Below, piece after piece: positions 1-5,542 of a stretch of 5,553 nt of DNA. Position 1 is the stretch's first letter. The number at the start of each line of letters is the position of its first letter. A program made the translations under genes and the position numbers. Under the pieces are notes generated by a model. That model did not search any database. It saw only the letters and a program-made list of their open reading frames with translations, and was not told the DNA's origin. Source of the stretch: Betaproteobacteria bacterium (GTDB taxonomy: Bacteria > Pseudomonadota > Gammaproteobacteria > Tethybacterales > Tethybacteraceae); the NCBI GenBank assembly GCA_026710225.1, contig JAPORI010000104.1:1-5553 (forward strand), given 5' to 3'.

Positions 1-484
1 GATTGAGGGTGCGAATCGGCACCAGCAGGCCAACGCAGCCGGCCAGCAGCAGAGCCGCCCGCCACCCGAAACGATTGTTGCCGCGCCCGAATGCCGCCGC
101 GGCCGCCGCGCCCAACAGGGCCAAGGCCGCCCACAGGATGTTGGGCAGGCGCATCGCATCGTGCCGTTCCATCGGCGGTGCCATCGCCCGCCGGGCGATG
201 CCGGCGACTTGCAGATAGAGGGCAGGCCCCGGATAAGGATCATCGAGCAAAGTAGGGCTGGCACCCTTCCATTCCTTTGCATAACTTTCCTCGACCACCT
301 GCACGATGGTGGTCTCGAACGGCTTCCAGGGGCTGTGGCTGGTCATGCCGGGCAGCAGCCAGACGGTAAACAGCAACAGCAGCAGCAGTTGCTTTAGCGG
401 TGAATAGGCGCGATCCTGAGGATTGACCAGCGCCCCCGGATCAAGCAGGCTTTCGGTGCGGCCGGCGGCCAAAGCCGGCGGCAA
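1..484 (-). CDS. Partial membrane protein, probable GT-C (ArnT/GT39-like) glycosyltransferase N-terminus
   Basis: The minus strand is open for 161 codons from a TTG at 484 to the window edge, so the 3' part is missing. The product has a hydrophilic N-terminus (about 1-30), a leucine-rich membrane helix at 32-46 (run of six Leu then FTVWLLPG), and an extracytoplasmic loop at about 47-112 with the motif SPWKPFETTIVQVVEES. Two further hydrophobic stretches follow, at about 115-132 and 141-156. A first helix followed by a loop with W-K-P-x-E resembles the first periplasmic loop of lipid-linked-sugar glycosyltransferases of the ArnT/GT39 group, where an acidic residue in this place is catalytic; that assignment is by eye. 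No in-frame ATG precedes the first helix, and the TTG has AGGA nine bases upstream. It lies one base after the rpmE stop, so translational coupling with rpmE is likely. It could instead be an uncharacterised membrane protein. Confidence 0.62.
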   Translation of the reverse strand, partial: MPPALAAGRTESLLDPGALVNPQDRAYSPLKQLLLLLLFTVWLLPGMTSHSPWKPFETTIVQVVEESYAKEWKGASPTLLDDPYPGPALYLQVAGIARRAMAPPMERHDAMRLPNILWAALALLGAAAAAAFGRGNNRFGWRAALLLAGCVGLLVPIRTLN

Positions 485-485
485 A

Positions 486-692
486 TCAGCCGGTCCTGCC
501 GAAGCGGCGGCGGAACTTTTCAACCTGCCCCGAAGTGTCAACCAGCTTTTGCTTGCCGGTGAACAGCGGGTGGCAGCGGGAGCACACTTCCAGGCTCAGA
601 TCGCCGGGGCGGGTGCTGACGATCGTCATTTCAAAGCCGCAGTTGCACTTGGCGGTTACCTTGTATAGTTGGGGGTGGATGTCTTTTTTCAT
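486..692 (-). CDS. rpmE: 50S ribosomal protein L31, zinc-ribbon form
   Basis: This encodes 68 residues, the usual size for bL31, a protein of the large ribosomal subunit near the central protuberance that helps bridge the two subunits. The start MKKDIHP and the segment CHPLFTGKQ are hallmark L31 sequences. Four cysteines, C16, C18, C37 and C40, form the zinc site, so this is the zinc-dependent (C+) form rather than the cysteine-free paralogue (ykgM/rpmE2 type) made under zinc starvation. The ATG at 692 has GGAA about six bases upstream. The gene is divergent from maf and appears to be first in a unit with the downstream membrane protein gene, whose TTG start follows this stop by one base. No terminator is visible after it. 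Confidence 0.97.
   Translation of the reverse strand: MKKDIHPQLYKVTAKCNCGFEMTIVSTRPGDLSLEVCSRCHPLFTGKQKLVDTSGQVEKFRRRFGRTG
494..497 (-). promoter_or_regulatory. Ribosome binding site for the TTG-started membrane gene
   Basis: On the minus strand AGGA lies inside the last codons of rpmE, with nine bases before the TTG at 484. It supports TTG as the start: upstream in that frame there are only other TTG codons before a stop inside rpmE, and the first in-frame ATG falls after the first membrane helix. Confidence 0.5.
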
Positions 693-708
693 TGAATTTC
701 CGGCACTG

Positions 709-714
709 ATTCTA
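709..714 (-). promoter_or_regulatory. Candidate -10 box for rpmE
   Basis: On the minus strand this reads TAGAAT, five of six matches to TATAAT, and would start RNA about 10 bases before the rpmE ATG. No good -35 hexamer lies 16-18 bases upstream, so the call is tentative. Confidence 0.3.
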
Positions 715-725
715 CCTTACTGCCC

Positions 726-731
726 TAGAAT
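726..731 (+). promoter_or_regulatory. Candidate -10 box for maf
   Basis: TAGAAT on the plus strand, five of six matches to TATAAT, lies about 30 bases before the maf ATG. It mirrors the minus-strand TAGAAT at 709-714 across an 11-base spacer, so the two promoters would overlap and face outward. There is no convincing -35 hexamer. Confidence 0.3.
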
Positions 732-761
732 TGCCCGGCTCTGGCAACTCCCCTTTTTGCA

Positions 762-1337
762 ATGCAGCAACGACAACTGATTCTGGCCTCTTCCTCCCCC
801 TATCGCCGGGAAGTCCTGGCGCGACTGGGCGTGCCGTTTGATGCGATCGCACCGGATATCGACGAGCAGCCCGGAGACGACGAATCCCCCTCCGAACTGG
901 TGCAGCGCCTGTCTCTGGCCAAGGCCCGGGCAGTGGCCGAGCGCCATCCCCACGCTCTGGTGCTCGGCGGCGATCAGGTTCTTGCCTGCGCGGGCCGGAT
1001 TCTCGGCAAGCCGCACACCGCTGCGGCGGCCGCTGAGCAACTGGCATTCCTGTCCGGCAAGAGCGGCCGCTTTCATACCGGCCTGGCCGCGCTGGGCGAA
1101 GGATACAGCAAGGTGATCGAGGCGGTTACCGAAGTGCGCTGGCGGCAGCTTACCGACGATCAGATCGCATCCTACATCGAGCGCGAACCGGCCTTTGACT
1201 GCGCCGGATCGGCAAAGCTCGAAGGCCTCGGCATCTGTCTGGTCGAAAGCATTGACTCACCGGAGCCGACGGCGCTTTTGGGCGTGCCGCTGATTGAAGT
1301 GTGCTCGATCCTGCGCGAGGTGCAGATGCTGCCCTAA
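762..1337 (+). CDS. yceF: Maf family nucleotide pyrophosphatase, YceF type (7-methyl-GTP pyrophosphatase)
   Basis: A cytoplasmic enzyme of 191 residues, normal for Maf proteins. The family hydrolyses non-canonical nucleoside triphosphates to monophosphate and pyrophosphate; the YceF branch prefers 7-methyl-GTP and is thought to cleanse the nucleotide pool. Visible motifs are the substrate loop LILASSSPYRREVL (7-20) with R15/R16, the acidic PDIDE segment (31-35), GGDQV (69-73) with D71 as the probable metal/base aspartate, GKP (82-84), and CAGSAKLEGLGI (147-158). The combination GxDQV plus CAGS followed by K-x-E-G-x-G-I points to YceF rather than the dTTP/UTP-specific YhdE branch. The ATG at 762 has no clear Shine-Dalgarno sequence, but homology begins immediately at residue 5. 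In many proteobacteria this gene sits beside rpmF-plsX; here it is divergent from rpmE. Its stop overlaps the mmsA stop by 4 bp. Confidence 0.93.
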   Translation: MQQRQLILASSSPYRREVLARLGVPFDAIAPDIDEQPGDDESPSELVQRLSLAKARAVAERHPHALVLGGDQVLACAGRILGKPHTAAAAAEQLAFLSGKSGRFHTGLAALGEGYSKVIEAVTEVRWRQLTDDQIASYIEREPAFDCAGSAKLEGLGICLVESIDSPEPTALLGVPLIEVCSILREVQMLP

Positions 1338-2803
1338 ACCCGGCGGCGGGAGGTTACCGTCTTGACCCGGGTGAAAAAGTCCACCCCGCGCGGGCCGTAG
1401 AGCAAACTGACCCCGAAGCGGGAAGCGCGCCAGCCGCCGAAACTGCGATAGTCTTTCGGGACCGGCAGGGCAACATTGATGCCAACCAATCCGACCTGCA
1501 CCCGCCGGGCAAAGCCTGATGCCACATCCGCATCGCCGGTGAAAATCGAGGCCGCCTTGGCATACTGATGCCGGTTGATCAGGTTGCAGGCCTGGGCAAG
1601 TTCCTCGACCCGCACCACCGAAAGCACCGGCCCGAATATTTCCTCGTTATAGATCGACATTTCCGGACCGACTTGATCAAACAGCGTCCCTCCGACAAAA
1701 AAACCCTTTTCGCAGCCGGCCGGTGCCTTGACCTGACGTCCGTCAACCACCAACCGGGCACCCTCCTTGACTCCGGCAGCGATCATTTCTTCTACCCTCT
1801 CGCGCCGGGCAGCGCTAATGAGCGGTCCCATCTGCACCCCTTCGCTGCTGCCGGCGCCAATCTGCAAGCCGCGCACCTTGTCAGCGACCAGCTCAACCAG
1901 CGCATCGGCGGTATTGTCACCAACCGGCACCGCGACTGAAACCGCCATGCAGCGCTGGCCGGCGGTGCTGTAAGCGGCTTCAACCAGTGTCTCGGCAACC
2001 GCTTCAAGATCGGCATCCGGCATCACCACCATGTGATTCTTGGCACTGCCGGCAGCCTGCACCCGCTTGCCGGCCGCACCCGCCTGGCTGTAGACCTGCC
2101 GGGCGGCCTGACTCGAGCCGACAAAGCTCACCGCATCGATGCGCGGATGCGCGATCAGCGCTTGGGCAGTCTCCCGATCTCCCTGGACGACATTGAACAC
2201 CCCGTCCGGCAGGCCGGCCTCACCGAGCAGCTCGGCAAGCAGCAGGGATGCAGAAGGATTGGCAACCGCCGGCTTGAGAATGAAGGCGTTGCCCAGCGCC
2301 AGCGCCGGCGCGATCATCCACAGCGGCACCAGCACCGGAAAGTTGAACGGCGTGATCCCGGCCACCACCCCCACCGGTTCGATCAGGGTTTCGGAAACGG
2401 GCATCGATCCGGAATCGACTGACGGATTGCCGGCTTGCCGCGCCTGGAATTTGCTTTCAAGACAGTAGCCGACCACTTCAAGCGCCCGGACAACTTCCGC
2501 CCGCGCCTGTCGGGTCGTCTTGCCGTGCTCCTCGACCACGGTCGCGGCCATTGCGTTCTGGCGCTCATCAAGCAATTGCCGGAACTTGCCAATGATCTCG
2601 CAGCGCTCGGCAGCAGCCATCGATCGCCAGATGCCGGCAGCCTGACTTGCCGCAGCCGCCGCCTGATCGACATCCTCACACGACGACAGCGCCACCTCCC
2701 GCACCGGCTCTCCCAGGGCCGGATTGAAAACCGGCCGAACCTCGGTTCCGGACGCGGCTGCCCGCCGCCCTTCTATGTAGTTGTCAACTCGCTCTCCTGC
2801 CAT
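1334..2803 (-). CDS. mmsA: CoA-acylating methylmalonate-semialdehyde dehydrogenase
   Basis: Converts methylmalonate semialdehyde, CoA and NAD+ to propionyl-CoA, CO2 and NADH in valine (and thymine or inositol) breakdown; malonate semialdehyde is also used by the family. With the ATG at 2803 the protein has 489 residues, close to the usual 490-500. Visible features are PFNFP (152-156, oxyanion Asn154), the cofactor-binding lysine in ILKPA (K177), SFVGS (226-230), AKNHMVVMPDADL (254-266), QRCMA with catalytic Cys285 preceded by Arg284, EEIFGP (387-392) and the C-terminal KTVTSR. The AKNH motif in place of the ELGGK of ordinary aldehyde dehydrogenases, and Arg before Cys, mark the CoA-dependent MMSDH branch. 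The reading frame extends to an ATG at 2911, but those 36 residues look unlike the family, whose proteins begin near a GxxIxG segment. Near the C-terminus FGVSLLYGPRG departs from the more usual FGDxHxxGPEG. No other valine genes are in view. Confidence 0.92.
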   Translation of the reverse strand: MAGERVDNYIEGRRAAASGTEVRPVFNPALGEPVREVALSSCEDVDQAAAAASQAAGIWRSMAAAERCEIIGKFRQLLDERQNAMAATVVEEHGKTTRQARAEVVRALEVVGYCLESKFQARQAGNPSVDSGSMPVSETLIEPVGVVAGITPFNFPVLVPLWMIAPALALGNAFILKPAVANPSASLLLAELLGEAGLPDGVFNVVQGDRETAQALIAHPRIDAVSFVGSSQAARQVYSQAGAAGKRVQAAGSAKNHMVVMPDADLEAVAETLVEAAYSTAGQRCMAVSVAVPVGDNTADALVELVADKVRGLQIGAGSSEGVQMGPLISAARRERVEEMIAAGVKEGARLVVDGRQVKAPAGCEKGFFVGGTLFDQVGPEMSIYNEEIFGPVLSVVRVEELAQACNLINRHQYAKAASIFTGDADVASGFARRVQVGLVGINVALPVPKDYRSFGGWRASRFGVSLLYGPRGVDFFTRVKTVTSRRRV

Positions 2804-2813
2804 CCAAACTGAT

Positions 2814-2819
2814 ATTATC
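2814..2819 (-). promoter_or_regulatory. Candidate -10 box for mmsA
   Basis: On the minus strand this reads GATAAT, ten bases before the mmsA ATG at 2803, so the RNA would be leaderless or nearly so. That would agree with the lack of a Shine-Dalgarno sequence. The -35 position reads CCCCAA, a poor match, so an activator or a different promoter may be involved. Confidence 0.2.
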
Positions 2820-2834
2820 GCGCACAGTCGATAA
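2815..2834. promoter_or_regulatory. Inverted repeat, possible operator between mmsA and the ParA-like gene
   Basis: TTATCG (2815-2820), eight bases, then CGATAA (2829-2834) form a perfect 6-bp inverted repeat, of the size of a dimeric repressor site. The left arm overlaps the candidate mmsA -10 box. A third CGATAA lies at 2865-2870. No regulator gene is in the window, so the binding protein, if any, is unknown. Confidence 0.3.
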
Positions 2835-2897
2835 CCTTGGGGCATGTATGTGCAAAAATGCTTGCGATAAATCGGAATACGGCCAGTTTCAAAGCGG

Positions 2898-2903
2898 TAG
2901 AAT
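2898..2903 (+). promoter_or_regulatory. Candidate -10 box for the ParA-like gene
   Basis: TAGAAT matches TATAAT at five of six positions and would give a leader of about 30 bases. The -35 position at a 17-base spacing reads GAATAC, which is poor. Confidence 0.28.
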
Positions 2904-2938
2904 ATGGGCAAAATGAAAGTTCTTAACTACTAGCGGCA

Positions 2939-3985
2939 ATGACACCCGGGAAAATATACTATTCAGTCTGGAATAACAAGGGCGGCGTCGGCAAGTCGTT
3001 TCTGACTTTTGCACTTGCAACCGAATACGCCAAAAAACATCCAAATCGGCAGGTTTTGGTGGTTGACATGTGTCCGCAGGCCAATGTCAGCGAGATGTTG
3101 CTCGGCGGCAACGGTGCGGGCAGCGAAAAGGTTGCCGAACTGATCGACAAGCGCAAAACTATTGGGGGGTATTTTGACGAGCGAATCAAAAGCCCGCATT
3201 CCCTGACCGGCAGTGAAACCTCATATGAGATAAATGTCTGCCAGTTCAATGAGCGCATCCCGGCAAATCTGTCGTTGGTAGTCGGCGATCCGTCTCTGGA
3301 AATCCAGGTGCAGACCATCAACAACATTGCGGTGCAGGAGCTGCCGGGCGACTCCTGGAAAAACGTGCACCTGTGGGTAAGAACGCTTGTTGATGCCATA
3401 TGCTCAACGCACGAAGGCCGGGGCATCATCGTCCTGATCGACTGCAACCCGAGTTTTTCGTCCTATACCGAACAGGCAATTCTTGCCACCAATCGCCTGA
3501 TTGTTCCGTGCAGTCCGGACGGTTCCTCGGCAAGAGCGATCAGCAACGTATTGCGGCTGGTATACGGAATTGGCCTGCCCGAAAACTACCGGCAGGCATC
3601 GTTTGCTCAAAAGGCAAAGGATGCCTCGCTTCCCTTGCCCAAGATGCATCTGGTCATCTTCAATCGCTATACCCAGTACCGGGGAACTGCCAATGCCCAT
3701 GAGGCGATGTGGAAACAAATCGGCATGACCGTGAAAAAGGAAATTGCCAGGGACCGCGACCACCGGCTTGCAACAGGCGAGCAGGATTCCCCGTTGCTCG
3801 GCTACCAGATTCCCGATGCCCACTCTGCGACAATAATCGCCTCTTGGCTGGGAATGCTGCCAACCGACATTAGCGCAGGCAAGCAGTACGAAATTGCCAA
3901 CAAGAAGATAACGGTGAGCAAGGATGTTCTGGACAGGTATCTCGAGCAGATAGACCACTGCACCGATCTGCTTGCCGCAAACTGA
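2939..3985 (+). CDS. Orphan ParA/MinD-type deviant-Walker ATPase
   Basis: A cytoplasmic P-loop ATPase of 348 residues. ParA-family dimers bind nucleoid DNA or membrane in the ATP state and position plasmids, chromosomes or protein assemblies. The deviant Walker A KGGVGKS is at 14-20 (signature K14, P-loop K19), the A' segment VVDMCPQANVSEMLLGG at 41-57, and Walker B IVLIDCNPS at 164-172 (D168), followed by LIVPCSPDGSS (187-197). The Asp before Pro-Gln in the usual DxDPQ is Cys45. It is about 95 residues longer than Soj, has no N-terminal helix-turn-helix like plasmid type Ia ParA, and shows no clear C-terminal MinD-like membrane helix. No ParB gene or parS-like repeat lies next to it. ATG 2939 is the only upstream start: an in-frame TAA lies at 2924. 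No Shine-Dalgarno sequence is visible. Four 60-base samples are 48-53% GC, below mmsA and maf. The family is secure; the cargo is unknown. The gene downstream is a plausible partner. Confidence 0.9.
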   Translation: MTPGKIYYSVWNNKGGVGKSFLTFALATEYAKKHPNRQVLVVDMCPQANVSEMLLGGNGAGSEKVAELIDKRKTIGGYFDERIKSPHSLTGSETSYEINVCQFNERIPANLSLVVGDPSLEIQVQTINNIAVQELPGDSWKNVHLWVRTLVDAICSTHEGRGIIVLIDCNPSFSSYTEQAILATNRLIVPCSPDGSSARAISNVLRLVYGIGLPENYRQASFAQKAKDASLPLPKMHLVIFNRYTQYRGTANAHEAMWKQIGMTVKKEIARDRDHRLATGEQDSPLLGYQIPDAHSATIIASWLGMLPTDISAGKQYEIANKKITVSKDVLDRYLEQIDHCTDLLAAN

Positions 3986-3993
3986 CTGGAAAG

Positions 3994-4009
3994 CCCCGGA
4001 CGGCCGGGG
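3994..4009 (+). terminator. GC hairpin after the ParA-like gene
   Basis: CCCCGG and CCGGGG form a perfect 6-bp stem with a 4-base loop, nine bases after the stop codon. No T tract follows at once; the first T run is at 4031-4035, after a further weak CAGGC/GCCTG hairpin (4023-4042) that contains it. It could be a partial terminator or a 3'-end stabilising structure. Confidence 0.4.
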
Positions 4010-4037
4010 TCAGGCCAACTGCCAGGCTGCTTTTTCT

Positions 4038-4084
4038 GCCTGTGCGATGGGAAAAATGCCCTTTATGCGCCTGTGGATGCCTGT
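4038..4084 (+). repeat. Three GCCTGT repeats upstream of a promoter
   Basis: GCCTGT occurs at 4038-4043, 4069-4074 and 4079-4084, with start-to-start distances of 31 and 10 bases, close to three turns and one turn of the helix. The array ends just before the TATAAT at 4089. A regulator binding one face of the DNA is possible; chance is not excluded. Confidence 0.3.
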
Positions 4085-4088
4085 CGCT

Positions 4089-4094
4089 TATAAT
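4089..4094 (+). promoter_or_regulatory. Consensus -10 box for the four-helix membrane protein gene
   Basis: TATAAT is a perfect match in an AT-rich patch of an otherwise GC-rich gap, about 108 bases before the ATG at 4202. No good -35 element is present (TGCGCC at a 17-base spacing), so an activator may be needed. It implies that the membrane protein can be transcribed apart from the ParA-like gene. Confidence 0.45.
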
Positions 4095-4108
4095 TAGCAT
4101 AGATTAGT

Positions 4109-4147
4109 CGGGCAGTTTCCCTCTCCCGGCCCAAGGCCCTCTGCCCG
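4109..4147 (+). other. Hairpin in the 5' leader of the membrane protein gene
   Basis: CGGGCAG (4109-4115) and CTGCCCG (4141-4147) pair perfectly over 7 bp. Inside the 25-base loop, GGCC-CAA-GGCC (4128-4138) forms a second small hairpin. The structure would begin about eight bases after the RNA start expected from the TATAAT. No T tract follows, so it is not a terminator. The ribosome binding site stays outside it. Confidence 0.4.
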
Positions 4148-4187
4148 TAATCAAGCAACAGCCAAGCCACCGTTTCAAGAAAAGATC

Positions 4188-4192
4188 AGGGT
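4188..4192 (+). promoter_or_regulatory. Ribosome binding site for the membrane protein gene
   Basis: AGGGT lies about ten bases before ATG 4202. A nearer ATG at 4194 is in another frame and too close to this site, so 4202 is preferred. Confidence 0.45.
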
Positions 4193-4201
4193 AATGCATC
4201 C

Positions 4202-5542
4202 ATGAACCTAGTGCTTTCCGCCGAGGCTGCAAAACTGGCCGAAGAGTTGGAAGTCGAAAGCCATGCCGAACAGGACGGTCTGGCCAATTCTCCGCCGGCA
4301 GCCGCCACTGCCCCTTCCGGAATCGAGGAGCAGATCGCCGCGCGCGGCAAGCAGTTTGCCAACCAGTATATCGCTGGCGCCCGGGGCTGGGCTGAGCCGG
4401 TCGCAGAACAGGCGCGGCTGCTGACGCAAGGATGCTCGGACTGCAAGGAAGCGCTGCGCCGGGCCAAAACGCGCGGGAAAAGCAGGGATGCATCAGCTTC
4501 CGAGAGCAGTCGCCGAGCGAAGCGACGCTATGAAAAGTTGCAGGCTGAATACGATGATTTCCGCCGCGAAGCCGGCCTGCGCCGCGAAGCTGTCGATCCG
4601 AACAAGCCGGCGGCGGTAATGTGGCTGATGTCGATCATCATCATCGAGGGCATCTTCAACTCCTACATCTATGCCCAGGCCTCGGCGCTCGGACTGGTCG
4701 GCGGCTTCTACTACGCGTTCGTCATCAGCCTGTGCAACGTTGCGTTCGCGTTCATCGGCGCCTTTGCCGCGATGCGCTACCTCAACCATGTCGAGGTGGC
4801 GAAGAAGTTCTACGGCCTGCTTGGCACCGTCGCCACCGTCGCCACCTGCATCATCATCTTGCTGTTTGCCGCCCTTTACCGGGTGGGTCTGGAAAGGCAA
4901 CTTGACGAAGCCGGAAACGGCCAGAATGTTGACGGCTGGCAGATCGCAGTCGAGGCCTTGCGCAACGGCGAGATCGGCCTGGCCTTTGCAACCTTCGATT
5001 CGGCAATCCTGCTGGTGATCGGGATCATCTGCATGATTCTTGGTATCTGGAAGGGATTGAACTTCGACGACCCCTATCCGGGCTTCGGTGCGCTGGGCCG
5101 GGCGCTGGCCGATGCCCGCGCCGAGCACGAGGACCTGCTCGAGATCAACGCCCAGAGTCAGGATGACGGCGCCGCCCAGTCAGCGGCCACTCTTGAGCGA
5201 CTGGCCGATGATTTGCGCGTCAAGGCCCGCGCCCTGCAAACCGAATCCGAACAGCTGCGCAACCGGATGCGCGATCTGGGTTCGCTGCCGGAGGACTGGC
5301 TGGTGCAGTTGCGGGTGCTAATCAAGAAGTACCGGGAGATCAACAACGGCAAGCGAGCTGCCAATCCGCCACAGTACTTTCTGGAAGACTATCCGCAGCC
5401 GCAACTGCTCGCTCATCTGGCCGCGGAAATCAACGAAATCCAGACCGCTCCCGACTATCCGGGCTGGCAGCAGCTGGCCGCCGATGCCAGTCGTCAGGCT
5501 GATGAGCTTTCCGAAGCGGCCCGGCTGCTGGCCGCAACCTAG
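4202..5542 (+). CDS. Four-helix membrane protein with charged coiled-coil-like flanks, unknown family
   Basis: I do not recognise this 446-residue protein. Residues 1-136 are hydrophilic, with an Ala/Pro-rich stretch (29-39), a CxxC pair (C78, C81) and a highly charged helical segment at about 98-130 (RRAKRRYEKLQAEYDDF) likely to be coiled coil. Four hydrophobic helices follow, at about 137-158, 163-190, 203-227 and 266-284. The basic loop between helices 2 and 3 (R192 to K202) and the acidic loop between 3 and 4 (228-265) fit both ends lying in the cytoplasm. The motif FDDPYPGFG (288-296) comes right after helix 4. The tail to 446 is rich in Glu, Ala and Leu, with probable coiled coil at about 297-360. 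There is no signal peptide and no known enzyme motif. It lies 216 bp after the ParA-like gene on the same strand with a promoter of its own. A membrane anchor, sensor or effector role is inference only. Confidence 0.85.
   Translation: MNLVLSAEAAKLAEELEVESHAEQDGLANSPPAAATAPSGIEEQIAARGKQFANQYIAGARGWAEPVAEQARLLTQGCSDCKEALRRAKTRGKSRDASASESSRRAKRRYEKLQAEYDDFRREAGLRREAVDPNKPAAVMWLMSIIIIEGIFNSYIYAQASALGLVGGFYYAFVISLCNVAFAFIGAFAAMRYLNHVEVAKKFYGLLGTVATVATCIIILLFAALYRVGLERQLDEAGNGQNVDGWQIAVEALRNGEIGLAFATFDSAILLVIGIICMILGIWKGLNFDDPYPGFGALGRALADARAEHEDLLEINAQSQDDGAAQSAATLERLADDLRVKARALQTESEQLRNRMRDLGSLPEDWLVQLRVLIKKYREINNGKRAANPPQYFLEDYPQPQLLAHLAAEINEIQTAPDYPGWQQLAADASRQADELSEAARLLAAT

Noticed and set aside
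220..250. DDPYPG in the left membrane protein resembling DDPYPGFG in the right one
   Set aside because: The contexts differ (extracytoplasmic loop against segment after the last helix) and the rest does not align; coincidence.
362..392. CAG-rich stretch as a microsatellite
   Set aside because: It is read on the minus strand as consecutive CTG leucine codons of a membrane helix.
1338..1372. ACCCGG/CCGGGT inverted repeat as a maf terminator
   Set aside because: It lies in the mmsA coding region and is followed on the plus strand by A residues, not T; the 23-base loop is large.
2804..2911. 36-codon N-terminal extension of mmsA to an ATG at 2911
   Set aside because: The extra residues do not resemble the family and would consume the divergent promoter region; the family-like sequence starts at MAGERVDNYIEG.
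2904..2933. Nine-codon ORF (MGKMKVLNY) just before the ParA-like start
   Set aside because: There is no Shine-Dalgarno sequence or amino-acid run typical of an attenuation leader; such short frames are common by chance.
3404..3958. 184-codon open frame antisense to the ParA-like gene
   Set aside because: It lacks recognisable domains and lies wholly opposite a well-supported conserved gene; it is a shadow frame.
4829..4846. Nine-base tandem repeat GTCGCCACC in the third membrane helix
   Set aside because: Only two copies, encoding Val-Ala-Thr twice; best explained by codon bias in a membrane helix.
4493..5128. 211-codon open frame antisense to the membrane protein gene
   Set aside because: Its Asp- and His-rich composition is what results from reading GC-rich membrane-helix codons backwards; no start site or domain supports it.
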